NCBI RefSeq assembly: GCF_030012175.1
Contig: NZ_JASCXW010000019.1
Location: 1-34,800, forward strand
Source of the DNA: Peloplasma aerotolerans
Lineage (GTDB): Bacteria > Bacillota_I > Bacilli_A > Acholeplasmatales > Acholeplasmataceae
Length of the DNA: 34,800 bases
Direction of reading: 5' to 3'
Shown: one piece after another, positions 9,101-18,135 of the stretch
Numbering within the stretch: the first letter of the stretch is position 1
Layout: each line of letters starts with the position of its first letter
Position numbers and translations under genes: made by a program
Notes under the pieces: model-generated
What the model saw: only the letters and a program-made list of their open reading frames with translations
Told to the model about the DNA's origin: nothing
Database searches by the model: none

Positions 9101-9258
9101 ATACATATGAGCCAAAAGCTTATGTAGAGAAAATGACACTTCACAAAGACAACGAAGTTTGTGAGGTTCAAGGTAGTAAAGTTATTGGAAAGTGGACAAA
9201 AGACATCCGGGAAGGCAATGTCTTTAAAATAAATGTCTATATTAGAGGAGGAAAATAA
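6190..9258 (+). CDS. Beta-1,3-oligoglucan phosphorylase, GH149/GH161-like (GH94 superfamily)
   Basis: This large cytoplasmic phosphorylase (1022 aa, no signal peptide) probably shortens beta-1,3-gluco-oligosaccharides from the non-reducing end, releasing glucose-1-phosphate. The N-terminus carries GIPLWAFYVNRGQ (about 33-45) and a following FGVRDKNGAIMEFFPAN-type block that I associate with long GH94-superfamily phosphorylases. The (alpha/alpha)6 barrel contains GYWEDHFTYLYD (about 496-507) and GWNDAMNG, where Asp612 takes the place of the GH94 general acid. It lacks close similarity to the 835-aa enzyme at 1450 and is about 190 residues longer, in part through an inserted helical stretch near 650-730. 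GH149 and GH161 enzymes act on beta-1,3-glucans; which of the two families applies cannot be settled by eye. It would hand disaccharides to the GH94 enzyme. A strong GGAGG lies six bases before the ATG. Operator and promoter sit just upstream. Confidence 0.8.
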   Translation: MSQSSMVDYTIENYQKQKPFSSFLSGIAGKMGIPLWAFYVNRGQLISSFGVRDKNGAIMEFFPANSAYHYVSRTGFRTFVKIENQVYEFFKEQNENQNMTIRQDSISIEETNTKIGIKLKVTYYTLPNENISALVRKVEITNLKDRKIDVEVIDGLAQILPSGIDYGGYKAISNLLQSWMSSVQETNYVFYKLRASTDDSAEVNLVVDGNFYFTSANEKPLYISDYKLIFDEDTSLETPYQFINHSIKELSRIQQAHVNQVPCAMSGFHFKNLSKEVFASVIGYASNKDKLDDLSQKMNITYLLAKETENQVIHHELMDAVETKTSFPILDAYYKQCYLDNVLRGGTPLIFETLDGNIGYHIYSRKHGDLERDYNFFSLEPAFYSQGNGNFRDVLQNRRNDLFFYPELKDSNIYQFASLIQADGYNPLSIEGVKFTFEGDIEKQPKVLHQLLKEEFTPGSVATKLFEADLEVDQHLQEILKQSHVVIKASFGEGYWEDHFTYLYDLLDSYLSIYPDDLQTLMFEKTYPFFVSPVMVLPRSQKYVLTKDNKVRQYGAIKHFHDKKSTWLKNKNGQVKINLFGKLLTLILNKYGHLDPFGIGLSYEGNKPGWNDAMNGVPGLFGSGVSETIELQKLVQFLISILKTHPDQTVSLLKSTEQLAKAYEHLETSDAYQLWDQRMTHLETYRNELLNEQEVIVNQASHYQKVLESIEKNLNEALDKAKAIDKVYPTYITYEATDYEQILDNNKNPVIGEYGLPVVKVKAFEMKPLPIFLEAPARYLKSLSSKEEAKQIYNNVKQTGLYDRKLKFYQTSVSLEDYDHEIGRIRAFTQGWLERESNFLHMTYKYLLGLLKSELYEEFFEEIKTNYTCFMDPKVYGRSPIENSSFLATSSNPDPKKHGQGFVSRLTGSTAEVLSMWRYMFFGKQLFTLENGALCFTLTPKLPKTFFEGGKIEVKLFNKTTIIYHLLDDIDTYEPKAYVEKMTLHKDNEVCEVQGSKVIGKWTKDIREGNVFKINVYIRGGK

Positions 9259-11763
9259 ATGAAAAAAAGATTTTTACTTTTGACACTCGTATTATTGTTT
9301 GCAGTGTTCTTGGTATCATGTAAAAATGATCCAACACCTACGCCAACGCCTACGTTGACTGCAATTACATTTAGCGGTGTCGCTGACGCTACACTTGAAT
9401 TCCAAGAAGAATTCAATGTTTTAACAGGCGTTACTGCATTGGGAAATGATGGTGTTGACTACACAAGTGAAATTACTTACACTTCAACATCTACAATTTC
9501 AGCTAGTCACATGCTAGATACATCTCAAACAGGTAATCACGCAATTCGTTATGAAGTTGAAGTGGGAACTGTTAAACAACAAAGTTGGAGATATATCACA
9601 GTTAAATCACCAACAGCTGGTGAAGGTGAATATTTAGTTAACCCAGATTTTGAAGATGGTACTGCAGGTTGGGTTGATCCTAATGTTAACTATATTGCTG
9701 ATGGTGCAGCTATGACAATTACAGCAGAAGATGGCACTTTAAGAGTTGACGTTGTTGCAGGATCAAATATGTGGACTCCAAGATTTGGACAAATGAATGT
9801 TCCATTTGAAGAGGACACAACTTATGAAATATCATTCAAAGCTAAATCAAGTGTAAACAAAACAATTAACCTACAAGTTGGTGAGTTACTAACTTCTGAT
9901 CCATGGTTTACAGATTTCAAACCAAACCAATCAGAACAAAGACTTATTACAACTGAATGGGCAACTTATTCTTACAAATTTACTCACACACAAGATAACA
10001 AACGTGGTGGTATCTTATTTGAATTAGGTACTGTTGGTGGCCAAGCTATCGATGCTACATTATGGTTCGATGATATTGTTATTGTTGAGTCAACACCAGA
10101 TGATGATGTTGATGGACCAGTCCTAAGTGGTGTTCAAGAAGTTGTCAACGTAACTGTAGGATCTACTTATGATCCAGCTGCTGGCGTTACAGCTTATGAC
10201 TTAACTGATGGCGATGTTACAGACCAAATCGTTATTACAATTAAAGATAGTTTGGATGAAGTTGTAACTTCTATTGATACTTCAGAAGAAGCTACTTTCA
10301 CAGTTACATACTATGTTAAAGATTCACTTGACAATGAAACTGAATTTATTGCAACTGTTAATGTTGTATCTATGTTATTTAGTGATACTAATTTAGTTGT
10401 TAATCCTTCATTTGAAGAAGATTTAGATGAAACAACTCCAGAGTGGTTTATATGGTCAGAAGGTTTTACAGTTGTTGCTGATATCGACACAACAGAAGGT
10501 GTTTATACTGTTGATATTTCCGGAACTGGACCAAATCCATATTCTGTTCAATTAGTTCAAGAAAATCAATTTGAACTCGTTGAAGGTGCTACTTATAGAT
10601 TAATGTTTACAGCTAAAGCATCAGTTGCTCGTTCAATTAATGTGACTGCAGGTATTGGTTTAGATGCTGATCCTTGGTATATCACTTACATGAGAAAAGA
10701 TGCTATCGCATTAACTACAGATTTTGAAACTTATGAAGTATTATTTACGGTTACACAACCTACAGCTGAAGTTAAAATTGTATTCGAAATGGGTATGATG
10801 ACAGGATTTGCCGAAGGTATCGTTACATTTGATGAAGTTGCTATACAACAAGCTGAACTTCCAGAATATATTGCAAATAGTGATTTTTCAGACGTTGGAT
10901 TCTATTTATGGCATGCTGATGGTATAACATCTACATTAGATATGTCAGGTGGCAATTTTGCAATCACTACAGATTTACCTGGTGAAGCTGGATGGACTAC
11001 GCAGTTCAATCAATACCTTGACCTAGAAGCTAACAAGACATATGAACTTAAATTTGATGCTATGGCAAGTGTTGCTAGAGACATTAATGTAAAAGTATTC
11101 AAACCAGGTGTTTGGGTATTCCATGTTGAAGAACTAGATTATATGTTAACAACTGAAATCGTAACTTATACAATAGAGTTTACTACTGGTGCAGACAATG
11201 TTGATGGTTTAACTGTAAGTTTTGAAATGGGATTAACTGAAAACTTTGCTGCCGGAACAGTTGCACTTGATAATATATCACTAAAAGAAAAAGTAGCTGA
11301 AGCTCCTGAACTTATTGTTAATGGCAATACAGAAACAGTTGTTGGTGGACATATGTATGACAACTCTGGTGAAGCAGCTACAGGCCAAATAGTTTGGACT
11401 GTGGATGGTGCTGAAATTACAGTACTTACTGTCGGACCAGATGCTTGGACACCTCACTACTACTATATGGTAGAAGAAATGCTTCCAGGAGAATACACAA
11501 TTGTCTTAAGATTAACTGCTGACGTTGTTAGAGACTTAAGAGTTAATATCGTATTACCAGATTCTGGTTATGCTTCAATTTTCCATGATGAGTTTGAAAC
11601 TGTTGAAGATGAAATGGTTTATGTTGTATTTAACTTTACAGTTGCAAATCCATTAACTAACATTAAGATTGAGTTAGATTTTGGTACACTTGGTGAAGGT
11701 TTTACTTCACTTCCAGGAGTATTTACACTACACGAAATATTTATCTATCAAAACCTTAACTAA
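9259..11763 (+). CDS. Surface lipoprotein with four CBM4-like modules
   Basis: This is a non-catalytic glucan-binding lipoprotein. A signal peptide ends in the lipobox LVSC (Cys21), followed by a Pro-Thr linker. Then come an Ig-like region (about 34-115), a CBM4/9-like module (about 125-275), a DUF5011/HYR-type Ig domain (about 284-372), and three more CBM4-like modules (about 375-533, 535-680, 684-834). Each module repeats the pattern NPxFE or NxDFS at its start, a TYxLxFxAxA(S)V(A)R core, and a closing FDDI/FDEV/LDNI strand. CBM4 modules are known to bind beta-1,3-glucans, including laminarin. It likely captures polysaccharide at the membrane surface for the GH16 lipoprotein and the transporters. 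It starts on the base after the stop of the phosphorylase gene, with GAGGAGG at 9245-9251. No catalytic motif is visible. Confidence 0.8.
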   Translation: MKKRFLLLTLVLLFAVFLVSCKNDPTPTPTPTLTAITFSGVADATLEFQEEFNVLTGVTALGNDGVDYTSEITYTSTSTISASHMLDTSQTGNHAIRYEVEVGTVKQQSWRYITVKSPTAGEGEYLVNPDFEDGTAGWVDPNVNYIADGAAMTITAEDGTLRVDVVAGSNMWTPRFGQMNVPFEEDTTYEISFKAKSSVNKTINLQVGELLTSDPWFTDFKPNQSEQRLITTEWATYSYKFTHTQDNKRGGILFELGTVGGQAIDATLWFDDIVIVESTPDDDVDGPVLSGVQEVVNVTVGSTYDPAAGVTAYDLTDGDVTDQIVITIKDSLDEVVTSIDTSEEATFTVTYYVKDSLDNETEFIATVNVVSMLFSDTNLVVNPSFEEDLDETTPEWFIWSEGFTVVADIDTTEGVYTVDISGTGPNPYSVQLVQENQFELVEGATYRLMFTAKASVARSINVTAGIGLDADPWYITYMRKDAIALTTDFETYEVLFTVTQPTAEVKIVFEMGMMTGFAEGIVTFDEVAIQQAELPEYIANSDFSDVGFYLWHADGITSTLDMSGGNFAITTDLPGEAGWTTQFNQYLDLEANKTYELKFDAMASVARDINVKVFKPGVWVFHVEELDYMLTTEIVTYTIEFTTGADNVDGLTVSFEMGLTENFAAGTVALDNISLKEKVAEAPELIVNGNTETVVGGHMYDNSGEAATGQIVWTVDGAEITVLTVGPDAWTPHYYYMVEEMLPGEYTIVLRLTADVVRDLRVNIVLPDSGYASIFHDEFETVEDEMVYVVFNFTVANPLTNIKIELDFGTLGEGFTSLPGVFTLHEIFIYQNLN

Positions 11764-11775
11764 TAGGAGGTACAA

Positions 11776-13230
11776 ATGAAAAAAATATTTGTTTTATTTA
11801 TGGTGATTGTCCTAGGTTTTGGATTGGCTGCCTGCAAAGGTACACCAACTGACCCAGGAACAGATCCAACGAGTCCAACCGGGACAATCGAATTAACGTA
11901 CGCTGACTGGGGTGATCAAGAATTTAACAAACGTCTTATTGATGCATTTATGGTTAAATACCCAAATATCCGTGTTACATTACGTTCAGATATTTCTGGT
12001 AGTGGTGCAACATTTACTGGGAACTTGATTACGGCTGCACAAGCAGGATTATTACCAGACGTGTTTGCGATTGATAACGTTCCTGTTGGGATTAATAATG
12101 GTTTAGCGCTTGATGTTGCATCTTTATGGGATGCAGATCCAGACACTGCACTTGTCTATGACAATATTGCGTTTACAGGTGTCTATAATGGCAAGCGTTA
12201 TGCAGTTCCTTCATTCCAGTTTTTAAAGGGGATTATGATTAACCTTGATATATTTGAAAGTGCTAACTTAAATACAGTACCTGGACAATATAGAATTGAT
12301 AATGATGGTTATCCTGTTAAAGATTGGACACATGAAGAGTTTGTCAATATTGCAAAAGCAATAAAGAATTTTGATCTAGATAACACAGAAAATCTAGTTG
12401 TTGGTTTAGATACTTGGTATGGATCTCCAGATTTCCAACAAGTTTGGCCAATGATGAATGATGCAGATGTTCAATATGATACATGGGATGGCACACAATT
12501 TAATTACACATCTGCTGATTGGATTTATGCAATGCAAGAAAAAGTTGCTCTTCACCAATTGACTGATGGAACAACAACAAGAGTTACTCCTGAAGTCTAT
12601 GAAAATAACCCAGTATTACAACAATATTTAATTAATGCTGGTTATGGTGCGATGGACATCGAAGGGTCATGGCAATTTTGGGTAGTTAATGATGCTGCTA
12701 GTCGTGATATTAATATCGGCTTTTGGCCATATCCAAGTGGTAGTGCAGGGTTATTCCCTCCTACAATCTTAGATTACCAAATGGTCTCATCTCAAACTGA
12801 TCATCCAGCTGAAGCATTCTTACTAGCTAAATGGATGACATTTGGTAAAGATGGATGGAATGCAAGACTAGATATGCTTGAAGCAGATCGTAATGCTGCA
12901 TTAGCAGAAGGTGAAATTCCAAGATTCCTTGATAGATTCCCAGTTGCTAATTATCCTGGTGTTTGGGATAGAGTTTACGCTTTGGTTGATGGTATTGAAG
13001 GTATCGAGTATACACTAAATCGTATTGAGCATTCTAAACCAGACCTTGATAAATGGTTACCAGGATATAATTTATTCTGGGATTGGGTATATAATCCAGA
13101 AAACCAATATAATTGGGATAATTTGGTCGAAGCAGGACCAACCGCTGTTGCTACATATGCTGTTCAATGGCAAAATGCTGCAAACGGATTTGTTCAAGAT
13201 GAGTTAGAAAATCTTGGCAGTGATAATTAA
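11776..13230 (+). CDS. ABC sugar-binding lipoprotein (SBP family 1)
   Basis: This is an extracellular solute-binding lipoprotein of 484 aa for an ABC importer. The signal peptide ends in LAAC (Cys20) and is followed by a Thr/Pro/Asp linker. The mature part begins with the typical IELTYADWGDQEFNKRLIDAF strand-helix, then an IAIDNVP-like cleft segment (FAIDNVPVG), and ends with aromatic-rich helices (LFWDWVYN) common in oligosaccharide binders. Many surface Trp/Tyr residues fit a glucan-oligosaccharide ligand. A ribosome binding site GGAGG lies six bases before the ATG. It is 12 bases after the CBM lipoprotein and is followed by a stable hairpin at 13253. It is one of two binding proteins in the same operon; which permease pair it serves is unknown. 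Confidence 0.87.
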   Translation: MKKIFVLFMVIVLGFGLAACKGTPTDPGTDPTSPTGTIELTYADWGDQEFNKRLIDAFMVKYPNIRVTLRSDISGSGATFTGNLITAAQAGLLPDVFAIDNVPVGINNGLALDVASLWDADPDTALVYDNIAFTGVYNGKRYAVPSFQFLKGIMINLDIFESANLNTVPGQYRIDNDGYPVKDWTHEEFVNIAKAIKNFDLDNTENLVVGLDTWYGSPDFQQVWPMMNDADVQYDTWDGTQFNYTSADWIYAMQEKVALHQLTDGTTTRVTPEVYENNPVLQQYLINAGYGAMDIEGSWQFWVVNDAASRDINIGFWPYPSGSAGLFPPTILDYQMVSSQTDHPAEAFLLAKWMTFGKDGWNARLDMLEADRNAALAEGEIPRFLDRFPVANYPGVWDRVYALVDGIEGIEYTLNRIEHSKPDLDKWLPGYNLFWDWVYNPENQYNWDNLVEAGPTAVATYAVQWQNAANGFVQDELENLGSDN

Positions 13231-13252
13231 TAAATAAGTTATAATATGGTTG

Positions 13253-13275
13253 AGAGGGGAAAAATTTTCCCCTCT
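13253..13275. repeat. Perfect 11-bp inverted repeat between two binding-protein genes
   Basis: AGAGGGGAAAA (13253-13263) and TTTTCCCCTCT (13265-13275) are exact reverse complements separated by one base. In RNA the inner A-U pairs would open to give a loop. No U-tract follows, so it is not a standard terminator. A 3' hairpin after a binding-protein gene often protects that message or limits read-through, which would give more binding protein than permease. It could equally be an operator, because a TATAAT-like hexamer sits at 13240-13245 but without a good -35 box. Confidence 0.7.
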
Positions 13276-13301
13276 TGTATCCATGTTAAATTGGAGGAAA
13301 C

Positions 13302-16300
13302 ATGAAGAAGGCAATCATATTTTTTAAAAAAGGAATGAATGCAATTAAATCTTTTTTCACGCATATGTCACCAAAAAGAATAACAATTGTTGTTTTGGCG
13401 ACACTTTTTGTCTTGATAATAAGTCTTTCTTTCTTTAAAAAATCATCGATTGACACATATTTTGATGCATCAGATTTAATGTATGGATATAGTAATACGT
13501 ATTTATCTGAAGCATTTAACACAAAATTGTACACCGCTGTTAAACAAGACTATGCTGATGCAAATTTGATTGAAGTAGATGAGCAAAAAACGATTTTAAC
13601 TGGTGATATGAATGGACAGACTGTCGGTAAAAATCACCCGGATTATGGCGACATCGTTGCACTATATGAAACGATTACAACTGTTGATCAAGATGTTTTC
13701 CTATTAGATTCAACTCATCCTGTGACATTTACAAATACAAGTAGTACAAGTGGTTTATATTATTTAGCAATCGATTATTATGAAATAGAAAAAAGCATTA
13801 ATAATGCACAGATCAATATAACAATTAACGGTCAAAGCCCATTTTATGAAAGTCAAACATTAGTTTTACCATCGAAATGGCAATTAACAACAACTGAGTT
13901 TTCATTAGATCGTTATCAAAACGAAATTCAACCAAGTTCAGAAAAGATTCATTTTTGGAGAACACATAAGATTAATGATTATAGAGGAATGCATCCAGGA
14001 TTATTTGCATTTGAATTACACCCAAATGATACTGTCGAGATTAATTATGTTAATGCTCAACTCCTAATTGGTCAAGCATATTATGTAATGGAAGATCGTA
14101 TACCAACATATGCAGAATATTTGCAAACACATGGTGTATCAGACGTTGTGAGTGACAAAATAACTAGATCAGCACGTGAGTTTTATTATAGAAATGATCC
14201 ATCAATCCGTTTAAGACCAGAACAAGATGCATCCAATTTATATTACAATACTCAATTCTTAAGATTGAATGTTATTTTTGGTGACTCATGGCAAAATAGT
14301 GGTCAAGCTGTAACATATGAGATTGATGTGGAAACAGAAGGATACTATTATCTTACTTTCAAATATCGCCAATATATGATAAAAGATATGCCAGTATTTA
14401 GAAAGATAAAAATCAATGATGAGGTACCATATAAAGAATTAGAAAGTTACGCATTTCCATATACAACGTCATTTGTTAATAGAACATTAAGAGACGAAAA
14501 TAATGAAAACATTAAAGTATATTTGAATGCAGGTAAAAATACATTAACGATGGAAGCAGTCAATTATCCTTACCGTCAAACGATTGAGACAATACAATAT
14601 GTAATGAGCCAAATTCAACGTTTATCATTAAATGTCAAACGTTATACCAGTGGTGGTACAGATCGCTATCGTGACTGGGACATTGAAACATATTTTCCAG
14701 ATGCATCATCTGATATTTTATCTTGGGCAGATTTACTCAACGAACTCTACGATCGACTTGTACAACTAAGCGATGTCAATCAACCATCAGAGATTGGTAA
14801 TTTAAATGTTGCTGCTTCAAGATTAAGAAATATCGGAAATGATGTTAATAAACTACCAAGCCTTATGGTTCAATTTTCTGATGGAGATTCATCAGTCAAC
14901 CAAATTTTGGGTAACATGATGCAAAATTTAATGCGTTCTAATCTTGAATTAGAGCGAAGTATTTTTCATGGTGATGTGCAAATACCTAAACCTTATGCAA
15001 GTTTACCTGTCAGATTTTGGGAAGGATCTAAGCGGTTGGTTTTATCGTTTATTAACAATCCTTATTCAGCATCAAGAAGAAGAGATGATGAATTGACAGT
15101 TTGGGTAAATCATCCAAGACAATATATTGAAATTATGCAGATTTTAATTGATCAAAAATATGACGGACCCATGAAAGTTACACTTTCACAAATGCCTGAT
15201 CAAAATAAACTTGTTTTAGCAAATGCTAGTGGGCAAGCACCTGATGTTGCAGTCGGTGTAAACCACTGGATACCATATGATTTCGCTGTACGAAATTCAG
15301 CATATGATTTGCGCCAATTTAGTGGATACGAAGATCTAGTCAAGCACTTTACAAAAGGTGCAATGATTCCTTATGTCTTTGAGGAAGGTGTTTATGCCTT
15401 ACCTGAGACACAAAACTTTTGGGTAACTTATTATCGTAAAGATATTTTAGAAAGTATAGGCATCACAGAAATACCACAAACGTGGGATGAAATTATTGCT
15501 ATTTTACCGTTATTACAAAGTTATGGCATGAACTATTTTGTTCCATTAGCTCAATATAGCGGACTAAAGCCATTTGTTGCAACATTACCATTTATATATC
15601 AATATGGTGGCGACTTATATTCACCAGATGGTATGCAAACTGCAATTAATAGTGAACAAACATTAGAAGGTATTAAATTAATGTCTGAGTTGTTTACTTT
15701 ATATAATGTCCCTAAGTTTGTTGGATCATTTTATAATCACTTTAGATATGGAATGTTACCGATAGGTATTTCAGATTTATCAACTTACATCTTATTAGAA
15801 ACAGCAGCAGTTGAACTTGATGGATTATGGGGTATGGATCTCCATCCAGGTGTTTATAATGCAGAAAAAGATGAAATCGTTAGATATTCTGCAGTTGGTG
15901 CTCAAGCTTCTATGATTATGGGTCAAACCAAATTTCCTGAAGAATCTTGGGATTTCCTCAAGTGGTGGATGTCTACAGACATTCAAAGTGAATTTGCATT
16001 CCTAGTACAAAGCACATATGGACAAGCATATTTTTGGAACACAGCAAATGTTGATGCATTTAAAACACTTTCAATGCCGCAAGAGTATAAAGACATTGTA
16101 TTAGAAGCGTGGGAATATGGTATTGAAGCATCAAGAATTCCTGGTGCTTATATGGTTGAAAGAGAAATTAGTAATGCATGGACGAAAATTGTATTTAATG
16201 GTGTCAATCCAAGACAAGCTTTAGATGAAGCTGTTCGTATATCGAATCGTGAGATTTTATATAAGATGGCTGAATTTGGCTATACATATCGAGGAGAGAT

Positions 16301-16370
16301 TATTAAAGAGTATATTGTACCAAGCATTTACAATATTGATTATTGGTTAACGGAGGTGGGTCATGACTAG
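13302..16370 (+). CDS. Giant membrane-anchored solute-binding fusion protein with CBM-like domains
   Basis: This 1022-aa protein has a short Lys-rich cytoplasmic N-terminus, one transmembrane anchor (about 27-45) with no lipobox or clear cleavage site, and then a large extracellular part. Two beta-sandwich regions resemble CBM6/35-type modules: about 126-254, and about 335-425, with [17 protein letters not shown] and [15 protein letters not shown] mainly helical region follows (about 430-590), then a C-terminal SBP family-1 domain (about 598-1000) with the [10 protein letters not shown] strand, [23 protein letters not shown] and TWDEII. Ordinary SBPs are 400-500 aa and lipid-anchored, so this form is unusual. 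GGAGG precedes the ATG by four bases; the gene overlaps the next permease by 8 bases. It probably serves the permease pair at 16363/17254. The SBP assignment is firm, the CBM-like calls tentative. Confidence 0.82.
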   Translation: MKKAIIFFKKGMNAIKSFFTHMSPKRITIVVLATLFVLIISLSFFKKSSIDTYFDASDLMYGYSNTYLSEAFNTKLYTAVKQDYADANLIEVDEQKTILTGDMNGQTVGKNHPDYGDIVALYETITTVDQDVFLLDSTHPVTFTNTSSTSGLYYLAIDYYEIEKSINNAQINITINGQSPFYESQTLVLPSKWQLTTTEFSLDRYQNEIQPSSEKIHFWRTHKINDYRGMHPGLFAFELHPNDTVEINYVNAQLLIGQAYYVMEDRIPTYAEYLQTHGVSDVVSDKITRSAREFYYRNDPSIRLRPEQDASNLYYNTQFLRLNVIFGDSWQNSGQAVTYEIDVETEGYYYLTFKYRQYMIKDMPVFRKIKINDEVPYKELESYAFPYTTSFVNRTLRDENNENIKVYLNAGKNTLTMEAVNYPYRQTIETIQYVMSQIQRLSLNVKRYTSGGTDRYRDWDIETYFPDASSDILSWADLLNELYDRLVQLSDVNQPSEIGNLNVAASRLRNIGNDVNKLPSLMVQFSDGDSSVNQILGNMMQNLMRSNLELERSIFHGDVQIPKPYASLPVRFWEGSKRLVLSFINNPYSASRRRDDELTVWVNHPRQYIEIMQILIDQKYDGPMKVTLSQMPDQNKLVLANASGQAPDVAVGVNHWIPYDFAVRNSAYDLRQFSGYEDLVKHFTKGAMIPYVFEEGVYALPETQNFWVTYYRKDILESIGITEIPQTWDEIIAILPLLQSYGMNYFVPLAQYSGLKPFVATLPFIYQYGGDLYSPDGMQTAINSEQTLEGIKLMSELFTLYNVPKFVGSFYNHFRYGMLPIGISDLSTYILLETAAVELDGLWGMDLHPGVYNAEKDEIVRYSAVGAQASMIMGQTKFPEESWDFLKWWMSTDIQSEFAFLVQSTYGQAYFWNTANVDAFKTLSMPQEYKDIVLEAWEYGIEASRIPGAYMVEREISNAWTKIVFNGVNPRQALDEAVRISNREILYKMAEFGYTYRGEIIKEYIVPSIYNIDYWLTEVGHD

Positions 16371-17247
16371 TAAAATGAACCACCCAGCATGGTTTATTGT
16401 TCCATATTGGACTTTATTCTTCTTTTTCGTTGTCATTCCTGTTTTAGCAGCTGTCTTTTTATCGTTTACATATTTTAATGCGATTCAAGCTCCTCAATTT
16501 ATTGGTATAACGAATTATATTGAATTAATAACCATGGATTCAGTCTTTATGCAATTTGTTTTATCCAACACATTAAAGTTTGCATTATTAGTTGGACCTA
16601 TAGGATACTTATTATCATTTATGCTTGCATGGATTTTATCACAAATTCCTGCAAGATCAAGAACTATTTTTGCAATTATCTTATATTCGCCTTCGCTTAC
16701 AATGGGGGTTGCTTTAGCAGCTATGTGGCGCATTATTTTTTCAGATGATTCGCAAGGATACTTAAATAGTTTATTGTTAAATTGGGGTGTTATTTTAGAA
16801 CCAATTCAATTTTTACAATCACCTCAATATTTAATGACCATCATGATTATTGTCTCCCTATGGAGCAGTATGGGGGTTGGATTTTTAGCCATGCTTGCTG
16901 GGGTATTAAATATTGATCAAACTTTATATGAAGCAGCTTATATGGATGGTATTCGTAATCGTGCTCAAGAAATTTTTTACATTACGATACCCTCAATGAA
17001 ACCGCAAATGTTATTTGGAGCCGTCATGGCTGTTGTAACAACTTTCCAAGCTGGTGGGATTGGTGTGGCATTATCTGGGACCAATCCAACACCGCAGTAT
17101 GCTGGTCAGTTAATTGTTAATCATATCGAAGATTTCGGATTTATTCGTTACATGATGGGCTATGCAGCAGCAGTCAGTGTTGTATTATTACTCATGGTTT
17201 ATTTCATTTCTAAAATTACATGGCGAATACTTGGGGAAAGGGAGTGA
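16363..17247 (+). CDS. ABC sugar permease, MalF/LacF-type (pair 1)
   Basis: This integral membrane subunit of a carbohydrate ABC importer has about six transmembrane segments in 294 aa. The EAA loop that docks the ATPase is seen as [29 protein letters not shown] sequence near residues 190-214. No long N-terminal extension is present. GGAGGTG lies just before the ATG, inside the end of the giant binding protein, and the 8-base overlap suggests coupling. Its partner is the MalG-type permease seven bases downstream. No ATPase gene occurs in the window, so a shared MsmK/UgpC-type ATPase encoded elsewhere is likely. Confidence 0.92.
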   Translation: MTSKMNHPAWFIVPYWTLFFFFVVIPVLAAVFLSFTYFNAIQAPQFIGITNYIELITMDSVFMQFVLSNTLKFALLVGPIGYLLSFMLAWILSQIPARSRTIFAIILYSPSLTMGVALAAMWRIIFSDDSQGYLNSLLLNWGVILEPIQFLQSPQYLMTIMIIVSLWSSMGVGFLAMLAGVLNIDQTLYEAAYMDGIRNRAQEIFYITIPSMKPQMLFGAVMAVVTTFQAGGIGVALSGTNPTPQYAGQLIVNHIEDFGFIRYMMGYAAAVSVVLLLMVYFISKITWRILGERE

Positions 17248-17253
17248 TGAACA

Positions 17254-18135
17254 ATGGGAAAAAGTAATTTTCAAGGGACTAAAATCAATCCAACACGTTT
17301 TCATAAGAGTCAAATTCCATTCTTTGCGTTCTTAATTCCGTTTTCAACATTAATGTTATTACCAATTGCATTTATTGTGAATCATGCGTTTAAACCACAA
17401 AGTGAGTTATTCGCTTACCCTCCAAGATTCTTCGTTAGAAGACCTACCTTAGATAACTTCTTGGAATTAGCAAGAGTAACATCAGCATCTGGTGTACCAT
17501 TCTCTAGATATGTTGTTAATAGTTTAATTGTTACAGTGATTGGTGTTTTCTTAGCGATTTTCATCACTGCATTTTCAGCATATGCTTTATCTAAATTGAA
17601 ATTTAGAGGTAAAAAATTCTTATTTGAGTTAAACACATTAGCGTTGATGTTTGTGCCGATTGCCGTACAAATACCAAGATACTTAATTATTGCTCAATCA
17701 GGATTAATTGATACTTATGCAGCGCATATTTTGCCTATTATTGTCATGCCTGTTGCGATGTTCTTAATTAAACAGTTTATCGATCAAACACCTAACGAGT
17801 TAATCGAATCTGCTAAAATAGATGGCGCTTCAGAAATGCAAATTTTCTTAAAAATTGTCTTTCCAGTTATTGCGCCTGCGATTGCAACCGTAGGTATTCT
17901 TGCTTTTCAAGCGATATGGAATGATTTATCAACTTCGGTTTTATATATTAATGATGAAAGTAAAAGAACATTGGCTTTTTATATGAATACATTAACATCT
18001 ATGCAAGGTAACACAGTTGCTGGTCAAGGGATGGCAGCTGCTGCAGGTTTAATAATGTTTATACCAAATCTTGTGCTATTCATCACATTGCAAAGTAAAG
18101 TCATGAACACAATGGCACATTCGGGGATCAAGTAA
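17254..18135 (+). CDS. ABC sugar permease, MalG/LacG-type (pair 1)
   Basis: This is the second membrane subunit of the first importer (293 aa, six predicted transmembrane segments). The EAA loop is visible as ESAKIDGASEMQIFLKIVFP near 189-208. The N-terminus is hydrophilic up to about residue 24, as is usual for MalG-like subunits. AAAGGGAG at 17237-17244 precedes the ATG by nine bases. The stop codon shares its last base with the ATG of the NHL/Yip1 gene (TAATG), indicating one transcript and coupled translation. Confidence 0.92.
   Translation: MGKSNFQGTKINPTRFHKSQIPFFAFLIPFSTLMLLPIAFIVNHAFKPQSELFAYPPRFFVRRPTLDNFLELARVTSASGVPFSRYVVNSLIVTVIGVFLAIFITAFSAYALSKLKFRGKKFLFELNTLALMFVPIAVQIPRYLIIAQSGLIDTYAAHILPIIVMPVAMFLIKQFIDQTPNELIESAKIDGASEMQIFLKIVFPVIAPAIATVGILAFQAIWNDLSTSVLYINDESKRTLAFYMNTLTSMQGNTVAGQGMAAAAGLIMFIPNLVLFITLQSKVMNTMAHSGIK

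Noticed and set aside
9325..9357. Short tandem repeat encoding Pro-Thr pairs
   Set aside because: It is an ordinary lipoprotein linker of four to five codon pairs after the lipobox; the other lipoproteins here have similar Thr/Pro linkers. It is not a separate repeat element.
11166..12146. Minus-strand open frames inside the CBM lipoprotein and SBP genes
   Set aside because: They are shadows of well-supported + strand genes, with no ribosome binding sites and no recognisable domains.
13025..13207. 60-codon + strand frame within the SBP gene
   Set aside because: It is out of frame within a clearly coding region, and its amino-acid composition (Ile/Gln-rich) is typical of a shifted reading.
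13214..13245. Promoter between the two SBP genes (TTGGCA / TATAAT)
   Set aside because: The spacer is 20 bases and the -35 box overlaps the last codons of the upstream gene. The tight operon layout makes a separate promoter unnecessary, so it is not listed as a feature.
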